A stretch of 64,000 bases of DNA from Arthrobacter sp. B6 (lineage in GTDB: Bacteria; Actinomycetota; Actinomycetes; Actinomycetales; Micrococcaceae): assembly GCF_001663775.1 (NCBI RefSeq), contig NZ_KV467168.1, forward strand, positions 2,780,780-2,844,779, given 5' to 3'. This document shows, piece by piece, positions 54,999 through 62,854 of this stretch (position 1 is its first letter; every line of letters starts with the position of its first letter). The notes beneath the pieces are model-generated. The model was not told the origin of the DNA. It saw only the letters and a list, made by a program, of their open reading frames with translations, and made no database searches. The position numbers were made by a program, and so were the translations under genes.

Positions 54999-55661
54999 AT
55001 GTCGTTGTTCACTGTTCTCGCCACCAGCAAAGTCGCAGCCGGAGTACTGGCAGCAGGCACCCTGGCCGTCGGCGGAACGGGCGTTGCCGCCGCAACCGGT
55101 GCCCTCCCGGCGGAAGCACAGCAGACAGCCCACGAGCTGCTCGGCGCCCCGGCACCACAGCTGGCAGCAGACGCCAACGAGTCGGCAGAAGCCAACGCTT
55201 CCGGCAGTCCAGCAGTGACCGGCGAAGCAGCCGTGTCCGGCGACGAAGTTGCTGCAGAAGCGAACGCGTCCGCAGCAGCCGAAACCGCAGTGGATGCCGC
55301 CGGTGCCGCAGCATTCGGCCTTTGCACCGCCTTCACTAACGGCGGACTCAACGCAGGCTCGGAAGGCTTCGCCTCGCTGGTCATCGCCGCTGAAGGCGAA
55401 ACCAACGTTGACGCCTTCTGCGCGGACGTCATCGCGCAGGGTGCCGCTTCCGCTGACGCCGCCGCCACCGCAGAGGGCTCCGCCGCCGTCAAGGCCGAGC
55501 GCCCCGAACTTCCCGCTGTCCCCGCAGTGCCCGCAGTGCCCGCAGTTCCCGCCGTTCCGGGTGTCGACGGCGAGCCTGCAGTTCCCGCCGTTCCGGCTGT
55601 TCCGGCCGTGCCCGCCGAGGCCGGGGACGTCGTGGACGCCGCCGCCGTTTCGGCCCGCTAG
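54999..55661 (+). CDS. putative secreted protein with PAV repeats, linked to an ECF sigma factor
   Basis: A 220-residue protein of low complexity. An N-terminal hydrophobic segment (SKVAAGVLAAGTLAVGGTGVAA) resembles a signal peptide. A middle Ala-rich part ends in a small domain with two cysteines, FGLCTAFTNGG and NVDAFCADVIAQG. The C-terminal third has two arrays of PAV units, five (LPAVPAVPAVPAVPAVPG) and four (EPAVPAVPAVPAVPAEAG). GGAG lies just upstream of the ATG. It precedes a sigma factor gene by about 190 bp. No family is recognised; the two-cysteine domain resembles a small conserved piece seen beside sigma factors in other actinobacteria. Confidence 0.6.
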   Translation: MSLFTVLATSKVAAGVLAAGTLAVGGTGVAAATGALPAEAQQTAHELLGAPAPQLAADANESAEANASGSPAVTGEAAVSGDEVAAEANASAAAETAVDAAGAAAFGLCTAFTNGGLNAGSEGFASLVIAAEGETNVDAFCADVIAQGAASADAAATAEGSAAVKAERPELPAVPAVPAVPAVPAVPGVDGEPAVPAVPAVPAVPAEAGDVVDAAAVSAR

Positions 55662-55679
55662 GACCCGGTCGGATAGTCT

Positions 55680-55723
55680 GGACTGCGGGAAACGGCCCCT
55701 TCGGGCCGGATTTCCCGCAGTCC
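55680..55723. terminator. strong hairpin after the PAV-repeat gene
   Basis: A perfect 13-bp stem, GGACTGCGGGAAA (55680-55692) with its complement (55711-55723), has a second stem GGCCC-cttc-GGGCC in the loop. It lies 18 bp after the stop codon. It is probably a terminator, perhaps partial, before the sigma factor gene. Confidence 0.7.
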
Positions 55724-55739
55724 GGGACGCCGTTCGAGA

Positions 55740-55777
55740 GGCAGTCCACATAGGGCAAGCCCGCAGGGCAGTCCACA
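55740..55777. repeat. direct repeats GGCAGTCCACA upstream of the ECF sigma gene
   Basis: GGCAGTCCACA occurs at 55740-55750 and 55767-55777, 27 bp apart, and the shorter GCAGTCC is also in the right arm of the preceding hairpin. The copies lie 70-110 bp before the sigma start. They could be regulatory sites; nothing else supports this. Confidence 0.4.
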
Positions 55778-55847
55778 CAGGCAGCGGAACCGTCCGCTCC
55801 GGAAACCGGGATGCAGTGGTCCACCGCCCGGGATGGAGGAGCCACTG

Positions 55848-56414
55848 GTGCTAGACACTTTGGCCGAAGAAAATATCCAGATATTCGCAGACACAGCCGG
55901 CGCTGATCCGGCCGTGCTGTTCGGCGCTGTCTACCGCACCTTTTCCGGCGCTGTGCTGGGCTACCTCAAAGCCCGCGGCGTGGACGATCCCGAAGCTGTC
56001 ACCCAGGACGTGTTCCTGGCGTTCTACCCGAAGATCGGCGAATTGACCGGCGGGCTGCAGGGCGCCAAGTCACTGGTCTTTTCCATCGCCCACGCCCGGA
56101 TGGTGGATTACTACCGGCGGGTGGCGCGCAGGCCCGACTTCACGCCGTACGACCCCCTGCAGGACGGGCGGAGCACCGCTTCGGCGGAAGACCACGCCCT
56201 GGGCCACGCCGCCGGCGGTGCAGCCGATTTGCTGGAAGGCCTGTCCGAGGACCACCGCGAAGTCCTGGCACTGCGCGTTGTGGCCGATCTTTCCATCGAA
56301 CAGGTGGCCGGCATCATGGGCAAGTCCCAAGGTGCCATCAAGCAGCTGCAACGCAGGGCACTGCAAAACCTCAAGGACCAGACTCTTAGAAGAAACCAGG
56401 CAGATCATGAGTGA
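55848..56414 (+). CDS. ECF RNA polymerase sigma factor
   Basis: A 188-residue ECF sigma factor. Region 2 includes VLFGAVYRTFSGAVLGYLKA and VTQDVFLAFYPKIGEL, and SLVFSIAHARMVDYYRRVARR is region 2.3/2.4. Region 4 is LSEDHREVLALRVVADLSIEQVAGIMGKSQGAIKQLQRRA. GTG at 55848 is chosen because GGAGGAG lies just before it; an ATG 15 bp upstream overlaps that site. The stop overlaps the next gene by 8 bp. It may respond to a signal passed by that membrane protein. Confidence 0.9.
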   Translation: MLDTLAEENIQIFADTAGADPAVLFGAVYRTFSGAVLGYLKARGVDDPEAVTQDVFLAFYPKIGELTGGLQGAKSLVFSIAHARMVDYYRRVARRPDFTPYDPLQDGRSTASAEDHALGHAAGGAADLLEGLSEDHREVLALRVVADLSIEQVAGIMGKSQGAIKQLQRRALQNLKDQTLRRNQADHE

Positions 56415-57123
56415 CACCGCAGGCGCCCGCAACGAGGGTACGGTCGACAGGCTGCTCCACGAAGCAGGTTTTGACGACGACGTTGCGCTCCGGTCCGCTC
56501 TCTTGGAACTCCGCAGCCTCGACGCCGGGCACCCACAGGCTTCTGCCGCCGTGGCAGCGCTGATGGCGCCCCCGGCAACGGCGACCCAGCCGGCAGCCGC
56601 GTCACAGGCAGCCGTGTCACCCGCAGCCGCTCAGCCCGTAACCGACGAGCTGGCAGCCCGGCGCCGTGCCAAGCGCAGGATCACTTTCACCACGTTGTCC
56701 CTGGCTGCGTCCCTGGCAGCAGGCGGAGCAGTTGCCGTTGCCTCAGACCAGGGCATCCGCGATTCCATCGGCCAGCTGCACCACGCCGTGTCGTCGTTCG
56801 TGGCCACAGCGGGTGCAGGTCCTGCCCCCATGCCGGTTCAGGCCCCCGCTCCTGCCCCGGCGCAACCGGACTCTCCAGCATCTGTGCCGCCAGCGCCCGC
56901 CGGCACGACGCCAGCCACGGCCGCTCCAGAATCCGGGCCCAGCCACGCTCCGCAGCACACGCCCGCTCCCACGAATCCCGCTGCCGTTCCCCTGCCGGAT
57001 CTCCCCGTGCCCGACGATGTCACGCCGGGTACTCCAGGCGGACCGCTGAACGGCGAGGGACAGCCCCCAACACTGCCTCTGCCCGCCACACCTCCGGTCC
57101 CGGTGCCCGGCGTTCACCCCTAG
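56407..57123 (+). CDS. single-pass membrane protein, probable sigma-factor partner, proline-rich tail
   Basis: A 238-residue protein overlapping the sigma gene. About 95 cytoplasmic residues (TVDRLLHEAGFDDDVALRSALLELRSL) precede a basic stop (ARRRAKRR) and a membrane span (ITFTTLSLAASLAAGGAVAVA). The remainder is a Pro/Ala-rich outside tail. No HxxxCxxC zinc motif is present, so it is not a classical zinc anti-sigma factor. The overlap and topology still suggest it controls the sigma factor. Confidence 0.6.
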   Translation: MSDTAGARNEGTVDRLLHEAGFDDDVALRSALLELRSLDAGHPQASAAVAALMAPPATATQPAAASQAAVSPAAAQPVTDELAARRRAKRRITFTTLSLAASLAAGGAVAVASDQGIRDSIGQLHHAVSSFVATAGAGPAPMPVQAPAPAPAQPDSPASVPPAPAGTTPATAAPESGPSHAPQHTPAPTNPAAVPLPDLPVPDDVTPGTPGGPLNGEGQPPTLPLPATPPVPVPGVHP

Positions 57124-57173
57124 CAGGCGGAAGCCTCGTTCAGGCGTTCCACCACCCGTAAAAGCCCGAACCG

Positions 57174-57716
57174 TCAGTAGCCGGTTGATGCCGTCCTGAT
57201 CATTTCGCCGGCGGGGTTCGCCAGGTACCAGACGTCGTTCACACCCTGCCCCAGGATGTCGCCCGGGTTTTTGTCCTGCACGTAGTAGTACAGCGGCAGT
57301 CCGTTCAGGGTCACCTGCTTCGCACCGTCCGGCGTCGTGATGGTGCCCAGGGTTCCGCTGACTCCCTCTGCGGACGGCGCTGCGGCTGTGGTGAGGACCG
57401 GCGGCCACATCCCCAGGCACGCGCCCGTGCAGGCGCTGGTGCCGGAATCCTTGACGTCATTGGTAAAGAAATAGACGCTCATGCCGTTGGCGTCCACCAC
57501 GATGTTGCCGGCGCTGGAGGATGCGGTCTTGAGGTCGACGGCGGCTGCCGCGGTTGGTGAGCCGCCGGTCGGCGCTGCGGTTGTGGCTGCCGGACTGGTG
57601 GCTGCCGGGCTGGTGACTGCGGCACTGGTGCCGGTGGTTCCCGGGCTGCCCCCGCACCCTGCCAGGGCGGCCATAAGGGCCAATGCGGCAAGACCGGTAC
57701 CCAGATGCTGTTTCAT
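57174..57716 (-). CDS. secreted-repeat lipoprotein (Lipoprotein_15 family)
   Basis: A 180-residue lipoprotein with signal MKQHLGTGLAALALMAALAGC (lipobox LAGC). A Ser/Thr/Ala linker is followed by two repeats. The first is VDANGMSVYFFTNDVKDSGT with CTGACLGMWPPVL; the second is VTLNGLPLYYYVQDKNPGD. Both match the YSIRPO/Lipoprotein_15 family of unknown function, often beside ECF sigma genes. Divergent from the second sigma operon. Confidence 0.82.
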   Translation of the reverse strand: MKQHLGTGLAALALMAALAGCGGSPGTTGTSAAVTSPAATSPAATTAAPTGGSPTAAAAVDLKTASSSAGNIVVDANGMSVYFFTNDVKDSGTSACTGACLGMWPPVLTTAAAPSAEGVSGTLGTITTPDGAKQVTLNGLPLYYYVQDKNPGDILGQGVNDVWYLANPAGEMIRTASTGY

Positions 57717-57902
57717 GGGAATGCTCCTCGGCTGGGGCCCGGCGTCGGATCACCGGACGCTAACCGGTACGACGCGCCAGGGTGAAGAATGGTTCAAAGG
57801 ACTTCTACCCGTTTTGGCGTCGCTGCCGGCCATGAACCATTTACGGACAGCGCACGTCGTATCAGCCGAACCGGCAGGTGTATCAGGACAGGAGGCTCCG
57901 GC

Positions 57903-58403
57903 ATGCCCCTCGACGAGGACGTGGTGGCCGCGATCTACCGCGACCACGGCACGGCTTTGCGCCGCTTTGTCCTCAGCGCCTCCCGTGACCCGCAACTGGC
58001 CGAGGACGTGGTTCAGGAAACCGTGCTGCGGGTCTGGCAGCAGGCTCCGGAAATCACCGGCAGCCTCCGCAGCTACTTGTTCCGGACGGCGCGGAACATC
58101 ATGATCGACAACTACCGCAAGGCCCAGCGGCGGCCCGCCGAAGCCCTGGAACGCGACCTCGCCGATCCCGCGGACGCAGTGGAACGTGTGGACGAGCTCC
58201 TCAACCGCGTCCTGATGGAGGAGGCGCTGCTCCGCCTCAGCAGTGAACACCGGGACGTCCTGGTGGCCCTGCACTACCGGCGGTTCACCGTCAACGAGGC
58301 GTCGGTGCAGCTGAACATCCCCAGCGGAACGGTAAAATCCCGCGCCTTCTACGCGGTCCGTGCCCTGCGCACCATCCTGGACGAAATGGGGGTGGAGCGG
58401 TGA
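57903..58403 (+). CDS. ECF RNA polymerase sigma factor, SigK/SigL-like
   Basis: A 166-residue ECF sigma factor. LAEDVVQETVLRVWQQ is region 2.2, LRSYLFRTARNIMIDNYRKAQR region 2.3/2.4, and EHRDVLVALHYRRFTVNEASVQLNIPSGTVKSRAFYAVRAL region 4. ATG at 57903 (MPLDEDVV) has AGGAGG upstream; a longer frame runs through the promoter. The stop overlaps the anti-sigma start by 4 bp (GTGA). Confidence 0.92.
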   Translation: MPLDEDVVAAIYRDHGTALRRFVLSASRDPQLAEDVVQETVLRVWQQAPEITGSLRSYLFRTARNIMIDNYRKAQRRPAEALERDLADPADAVERVDELLNRVLMEEALLRLSSEHRDVLVALHYRRFTVNEASVQLNIPSGTVKSRAFYAVRALRTILDEMGVER

Positions 58404-59065
58404 ACGCCTCCGATCCCCACCACCTGCTTGGGGCCTACCTGATCGGGGGCCTGGACGCCGCCGATTCGCAGCGCTTCGAGGCCCACCTTGAGGTTTGCGC
58501 GGACTGCCGGGCGGACCTCGCCGAACTGGAAAGCCTGCCCGCTTTGCTGGATGTGGTCCCGGTTCCGGACGCCGTGGCGCTCACGGCGGCCCACCGCATA
58601 CCCGTGCAGACGGAGCCTGCCGCATCCCCGCCCCGCGCTGTCCTGGACGAACTGGCCACCCGCCGTCGGACATCACGACGGCGGTGGGCGGCGCTGGTGG
58701 GCGCAGTGGCCGCCGCGTGCCTCGCCCTGGGCCTGGCCGCGGGGCCGGTCCTGAACCGGCCTCCGCAGCCGGACGCCAGCTACTCGGTCCAGTCCGGTGA
58801 CGGCCTGCGCCTCAGCGTGGACCTGGCCCGCAAGACCTGGGGGACCGAAGTGGCCGTGAACGGCAGCAGCATGCCGCTGGACGGGACGCTCTCGCTGTGG
58901 GTCCGGGACCGCGACGGCGGCGAGGACCGGGCATGTGCCTGGACGGCCACGCCGAGCGGCAGGGTCCGGGTCACCGGCGCCACACCGGTTCAGCTTGCCA
59001 GCATTGCCAGTGTTGAACTGCGGGACGGAACCCAGCACGCCGTTGCCGTGATCACGGTGCCGTAG
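58400..59065 (+). CDS. zinc-type anti-sigma factor (RskA-like)
   Basis: A 221-residue membrane protein starting at GTG. HLEVCADCRADL at about residue 30 is the HxxxCxxC zinc motif of zf-HC2 anti-sigma factors. One membrane span (RRWAALVGAVAAACLALGLAAG) follows, with an extracytoplasmic domain of about 110 residues like RskA. It should hold the upstream sigma factor inactive until a signal, probably by regulated proteolysis. Confidence 0.92.
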   Translation: MNASDPHHLLGAYLIGGLDAADSQRFEAHLEVCADCRADLAELESLPALLDVVPVPDAVALTAAHRIPVQTEPAASPPRAVLDELATRRRTSRRRWAALVGAVAAACLALGLAAGPVLNRPPQPDASYSVQSGDGLRLSVDLARKTWGTEVAVNGSSMPLDGTLSLWVRDRDGGEDRACAWTATPSGRVRVTGATPVQLASIASVELRDGTQHAVAVITVP

Positions 59066-59074
59066 CGGGTCTGC

Positions 59075-59587
59075 CTAAACCAGGCGACCAGGGCGAGCCG
59101 GGGGATTCCTTGCCGAAAGGGCGTGGAATTCGGCCACCAGCTCCTGGTCCTCGCAGGCCCGGGCGAACGCGTCGATCCGTTTGTTGATCTCCTTGCCCAG
59201 GAGCCAGGTGCCCATCCTCTCGGCCAGAGGTCGCAGCCACGCGGGGCGGCAGGAGAAGGTGTACTTCCAGACGGCCCGGGTGCCGCCGTCGTCCGGGGTG
59301 AAACGCCAGCCGCCGCCGAATTTTTCGAAGAACCACGGACCGGACACCATGGTCATCCCCACGTTTTTGGGCGGGGCGAAGGAGACGTACTCGCTCACCA
59401 TGACCAGGCCCATCCGGGAGACCGTCCGCGTCCGGACCCCTTTTCCGGGGGCGGTGGCGCCGTCAAGCCATCCCTGAGCGGAGATGAACGGATCCCATTT
59501 CAGCCGGAAGTCGCCGGTGGTCTGGGAGAAGGCGAAGGCTGTCTCCGGATCGAGGCGGATGAGGCGTTCGGCGTGTACCTGGGGCAT
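59075..59587 (-). CDS. SRPBCC family (polyketide cyclase-like) protein
   Basis: A 170-residue START/Bet v1-fold protein. VHAERLIRLDPETAFAFSQTTG, DPFISAQGWLDGATAPGKGVRTRT and WRFTPDDGGTRAVWKYTF are typical of the SRPBCC ligand-binding family. Ligand unknown. ATG is preceded by GGAGGC. It converges on the anti-sigma factor gene with a 9-bp gap. Confidence 0.85.
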   Translation of the reverse strand: MPQVHAERLIRLDPETAFAFSQTTGDFRLKWDPFISAQGWLDGATAPGKGVRTRTVSRMGLVMVSEYVSFAPPKNVGMTMVSGPWFFEKFGGGWRFTPDDGGTRAVWKYTFSCRPAWLRPLAERMGTWLLGKEINKRIDAFARACEDQELVAEFHALSARNPPARPGRLV

Positions 59588-59684
59588 GCCTCCACCCTAG
59601 CCCGGTCGGGCCGGAGCAGCCTCCCTGCCGGAAGCCGCCCCACGCGGTTCTGCCGGGGCGGTTTCTGCCGGGGCGGCAACGGCG

Positions 59685-60569
59685 TTACTGGGTCATTTTG
59701 GCCAGGCGCGCCCGGACCACCATGTAGACGCCGTAGCAGATCAGCCCGGCGCCTACTGCGGCGAGGAGGTAGATGCCGAAGGGTTGGTCCCGCAGAGCCT
59801 TGAGTCCGCCGTCGAGGCCGGTGGATTCCTCCGGGGACGCACGGAGGGTGGCGATGGCGATCAGCAGGCCAGTCAGGAACAGGACGGTTCCCTTGGCAAC
59901 ATACCCCGCCACGCCCAGCACCTTAACAGCCGTGCGTGCCTTGGGATCTGCCGGCATCTTGAGGTGCTTTTCGAAGGACTTCTTGACACCGCGGATGCCA
60001 TAGATCACTCCGGTGACGGCGATTCCCACTCCCACCAGGACCAGGAGTGCCACGCCCCCGGGTGCCTTCATCACAGTGACGGTCAGGTCAGTCGCGGACT
60101 GCTGGTTGTCGCCGCCGGAGCCGGTTCCCATAGCAAAGGAGGCAAGCGTCAGCGCCAGGCCGGCGAACACCAGCGCCTGTGCCGCGGCCTTGAGTTTCTT
60201 TCCCACCTTTTCCTTGGTGGGCAGGCGGCCGTAGTCGAAGATCGCGTCGCTGGCCTGCCAGATGGCCAACGCCGCGCACGCCGCGAAGCTGCCCCACAAC
60301 AGGAAGGGCCCGGCAGGCTGGCTGGCGAGCTCCGCCACGGCACCGCTGAAATCGGCGCTTCCACTTCCGCCCGAGGCCAGCCGGATGGCGATGAGGCCTA
60401 CCAGGATGTGCAGGACACCGCTGGCTGCAAACCCGGCCCTGGCAAGCAGCTCGAATGTGCGTGAATTAGTGACGCCCTCCGCCGCATCTGCGGCTTGCCT
60501 TAGTTCTTTTTTGATGGCCGTTCCTTTGTGCAAGCGCCCAGGGAGCGCAAATGTGCGTGCCCCCACCAC
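59685..60569 (-). CDS. DUF1206 integral membrane protein
   Basis: A 294-residue membrane protein with three repeats of a two-span unit. The units start LLARAGFAASGVLHILVGLIA, AAAQALVFAGLALTLASFAMG and VLGVAGYVAKGTVLFLTGLLI, the pattern of DUF1206. Role unknown. The start is uncertain: GTG at 60569 (MVGARTFALP) is the longest, and a TTG about 12 codons in (LHKGTAIKK) is an alternative. Confidence 0.83.
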   Translation of the reverse strand: MVGARTFALPGRLHKGTAIKKELRQAADAAEGVTNSRTFELLARAGFAASGVLHILVGLIAIRLASGGSGSADFSGAVAELASQPAGPFLLWGSFAACAALAIWQASDAIFDYGRLPTKEKVGKKLKAAAQALVFAGLALTLASFAMGTGSGGDNQQSATDLTVTVMKAPGGVALLVLVGVGIAVTGVIYGIRGVKKSFEKHLKMPADPKARTAVKVLGVAGYVAKGTVLFLTGLLIAIATLRASPEESTGLDGGLKALRDQPFGIYLLAAVGAGLICYGVYMVVRARLAKMTQ

Positions 60570-60710
60570 AAGGCCAATCGTGCCACGGGTTGCCGCTCCC
60601 GAACAGCCCGGCGGCGATGGGGAGTGATGCCCATCGCCGCGTCAGGGATGCTGTGCAACGATATGGTCCATGCAGGCCTTGAACTGCGCAACTTCTTTGG
60701 GGGAGCCACC

Positions 60711-62294
60711 ATGACCTTTTACGGCGCTGATGTCAGCGAGCTTCGGGAGCTGGCCAAAGCGGTGGACAAGGCGGCCCTGTTGCTCAGCAGCAGGGCAACG
60801 TCACTGCAGAACCAGATCCAGGCCGCCACCTGGAAAGGTGCTGACGGTGAACACTTCCGCCAAGACTGGACCAGCAGCCACCGCCCCAGCCTGGAACGCG
60901 TGGTGACCAGCCTCCGGGAGAACTCGAGAATCCTGCTGCAGCACGCTGACGAGCAGGAAAAGGCGTCAGGCGGCTCAACAGGGGGCGGTGCCGGTGGCAG
61001 CACCTGGGACAAGTTCCAGGCCCTTGTGAACCAGGCAAAGGACTGGCTGAAGGAGCAGGCGGAGAAGGCAGCCGAACTGGCCGCCCACCGCAAGGAGCTT
61101 GAGCAGGGTCTGGACAAGATGCTGGACGCAAGCCCGGAAGAGCAGGCGACGTGGTGGGCCGGCCTGTCCGCTGAAGACCGGAAATACCTGATCGAAGGCG
61201 AAGGGGAGGACGGCCCCTTCGCCGAGGACCTCATGCGGATGGACGGGGGCATCCCGGAGTCCGCCCAGGAGCAGGCCAGACAGCACCTGCAGGAACTCGC
61301 CAAGGAAGACATTCCTGTCTATACGGAGTCGGGCAAGGCCTCCATCGACGCGAGGGTTGCGTGGGTCCACGGTGGAGCCGAGGTGGGCACGCAGGTGATT
61401 GAGAACGCTGACGGTTCCGCCACCATGAAGGTGTACGGAAACATGGGGCTGGGCGTCAACGACACCACCGGGACGGCCGGGGTCACGCTCAGCGGCGAGG
61501 TCTCCCGCGAGTACACCTTCGCCAGCGTGGAGGAGGCCATGGCCGCCCGGGAACAGATGTACAGGGACCTCCCGCCGGACAGCGTGGGCGAAATCAAGGA
61601 CGTGGCCGGCAATCCGCCGGGCTACATCCTGGACACCATCAACGATGCAGCCGGCGATAACGGCTCAACCGGCCAGACGGACAAGGCCAAGGGAACGCTG
61701 TCGCTGGAAGCCGAGGGCGATTCCGGTCCCGCATCAGGCTCGGCCAAGCTGGATCTTGCCTACGAACGGAACCTGACGGACGGTACTGCCACCGCCACCG
61801 GTGAAGTGTCAGCCCAGGGCAAACTGGACCTTGACGGGCGCGTGTTTGAAGCGTCGGGCAAGGGCGGACTGGAAGTAAACCTGGACAGGGGCAGCAACAT
61901 CGACTCTGTCTCCATCTCCCTGGAGGGCACGGTGGCTGAAGGCGTCACGGCCGGCGGCGACGTAAAAGCTGCCAAGGTCGAGTCCACCGTGACTGCCGGC
62001 ATGCAGGGCACCGTGAAGATCAACGTGGATTACTCCGCCGAGAACAAGGCTGTGATCGACAGCTACATGAGGAATGTGGCGTCGGGCAACGACGTCGCAG
62101 CGGCCTCCGACGCCGCCAGGCTGTACGAGGCCGGCTCCGCCACAGTACAGGTCAACACCGTAGTGACGGCGTCCAACCAAGCCGGGTTTGACGTCAAGCT
62201 GGGCGAGGTGGAGGTCAAGACCGAGAACAAGGCCACTACCAATGTGTCCACGTACTATAAGGTCCCCAACGACACGAAGCTCGAAAGGCTCTGA
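60711..62294 (+). CDS. large WXG100-like protein with long C-terminal region
   Basis: A 527-residue protein. The first 100 residues form a helical WXG100-like domain: ELAKAVDKAALLLSSRATSL, then ATWKGADGEHFRQDW (the WxG turn at W41-G43). A Gly/Ser linker (SGGSTGGGAGGSTWDK) and a helical, charged part (AKDWLKEQAEKAAEL) follow. The last 250 residues are rich in beta-type repeats (TLSLEAEGDSGPASGSAKLDL, TATGEVSAQGKLDLDG). No known toxin domain is visible. Start at ATG 60711 (GGGGGAGCC upstream). Export by a type VII (ESX) system is plausible, though no ESX genes are in the window. Confidence 0.7.
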   Translation: MTFYGADVSELRELAKAVDKAALLLSSRATSLQNQIQAATWKGADGEHFRQDWTSSHRPSLERVVTSLRENSRILLQHADEQEKASGGSTGGGAGGSTWDKFQALVNQAKDWLKEQAEKAAELAAHRKELEQGLDKMLDASPEEQATWWAGLSAEDRKYLIEGEGEDGPFAEDLMRMDGGIPESAQEQARQHLQELAKEDIPVYTESGKASIDARVAWVHGGAEVGTQVIENADGSATMKVYGNMGLGVNDTTGTAGVTLSGEVSREYTFASVEEAMAAREQMYRDLPPDSVGEIKDVAGNPPGYILDTINDAAGDNGSTGQTDKAKGTLSLEAEGDSGPASGSAKLDLAYERNLTDGTATATGEVSAQGKLDLDGRVFEASGKGGLEVNLDRGSNIDSVSISLEGTVAEGVTAGGDVKAAKVESTVTAGMQGTVKINVDYSAENKAVIDSYMRNVASGNDVAAASDAARLYEAGSATVQVNTVVTASNQAGFDVKLGEVEVKTENKATTNVSTYYKVPNDTKLERL

Positions 62295-62351
62295 CGCGGG
62301 TGCCCGTTACTGGTGCCGGCCAAGCCAAGACTTTCTGCTGAAGGAGCAATA

Positions 62352-62798
62352 ATGTCAGTCCACATCGAATCGCCGCTCGGCTTTACCGCCGACTTCCCTG
62401 AGCACACACAGGTCCTCGAAGACTCGTCGGCCGGTCCCAACAGCGAACAGTACGGACTGCTTGGCGATGTTTTGGTCACCGTCATCAAGGACGACACGTC
62501 CGTTCAGGACGCGCCGCAGGCCAACGGCTGGGCGCACCTGATGTCCGAGTTCTACCTGGAAGAGCGCAGCGGGACCCTGATCACCGAAGGTGAACTGAAC
62601 CTTCCGGGCAGGTCCGCGTACGCCGTCCTGGTGGGCTACACGGACGCCCGGGGTTCGGCGAAGGTGGCCGCCACCGTGGGCATCTGGGAAGAGAGCAGGT
62701 TCATCGGTGTCGTGGTCATCTGGCCCTACGTCAATCCGGAGATCGAACCGCGCGTGGACCTCCTGAAGGAGATCGTCTCCTCCATCCGGCCGGCCTGA
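62352..62798 (+). CDS. hypothetical protein downstream of the WXG100-like gene
   Basis: A 148-residue acidic protein. MSVHIESPLGFTADFPEHTQV opens a fold that looks like the PsbP/DcrB/LpqN-type family (N-terminal P-x-F-x-x-x-P pattern), but I cannot assign a family with certainty. GAAGGAG precedes the ATG. It follows the WXG100-like gene by 57 bp in the same direction and is probably its operon partner (chaperone or cognate factor; inference). Confidence 0.6.
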   Translation: MSVHIESPLGFTADFPEHTQVLEDSSAGPNSEQYGLLGDVLVTVIKDDTSVQDAPQANGWAHLMSEFYLEERSGTLITEGELNLPGRSAYAVLVGYTDARGSAKVAATVGIWEESRFIGVVVIWPYVNPEIEPRVDLLKEIVSSIRPA

Positions 62799-62854
62799 CG
62801 CGGGTTGTCCGTCAGGTGCTGCCCATTACGGCCTGCCAGCTTGAAGGCTGGTGT

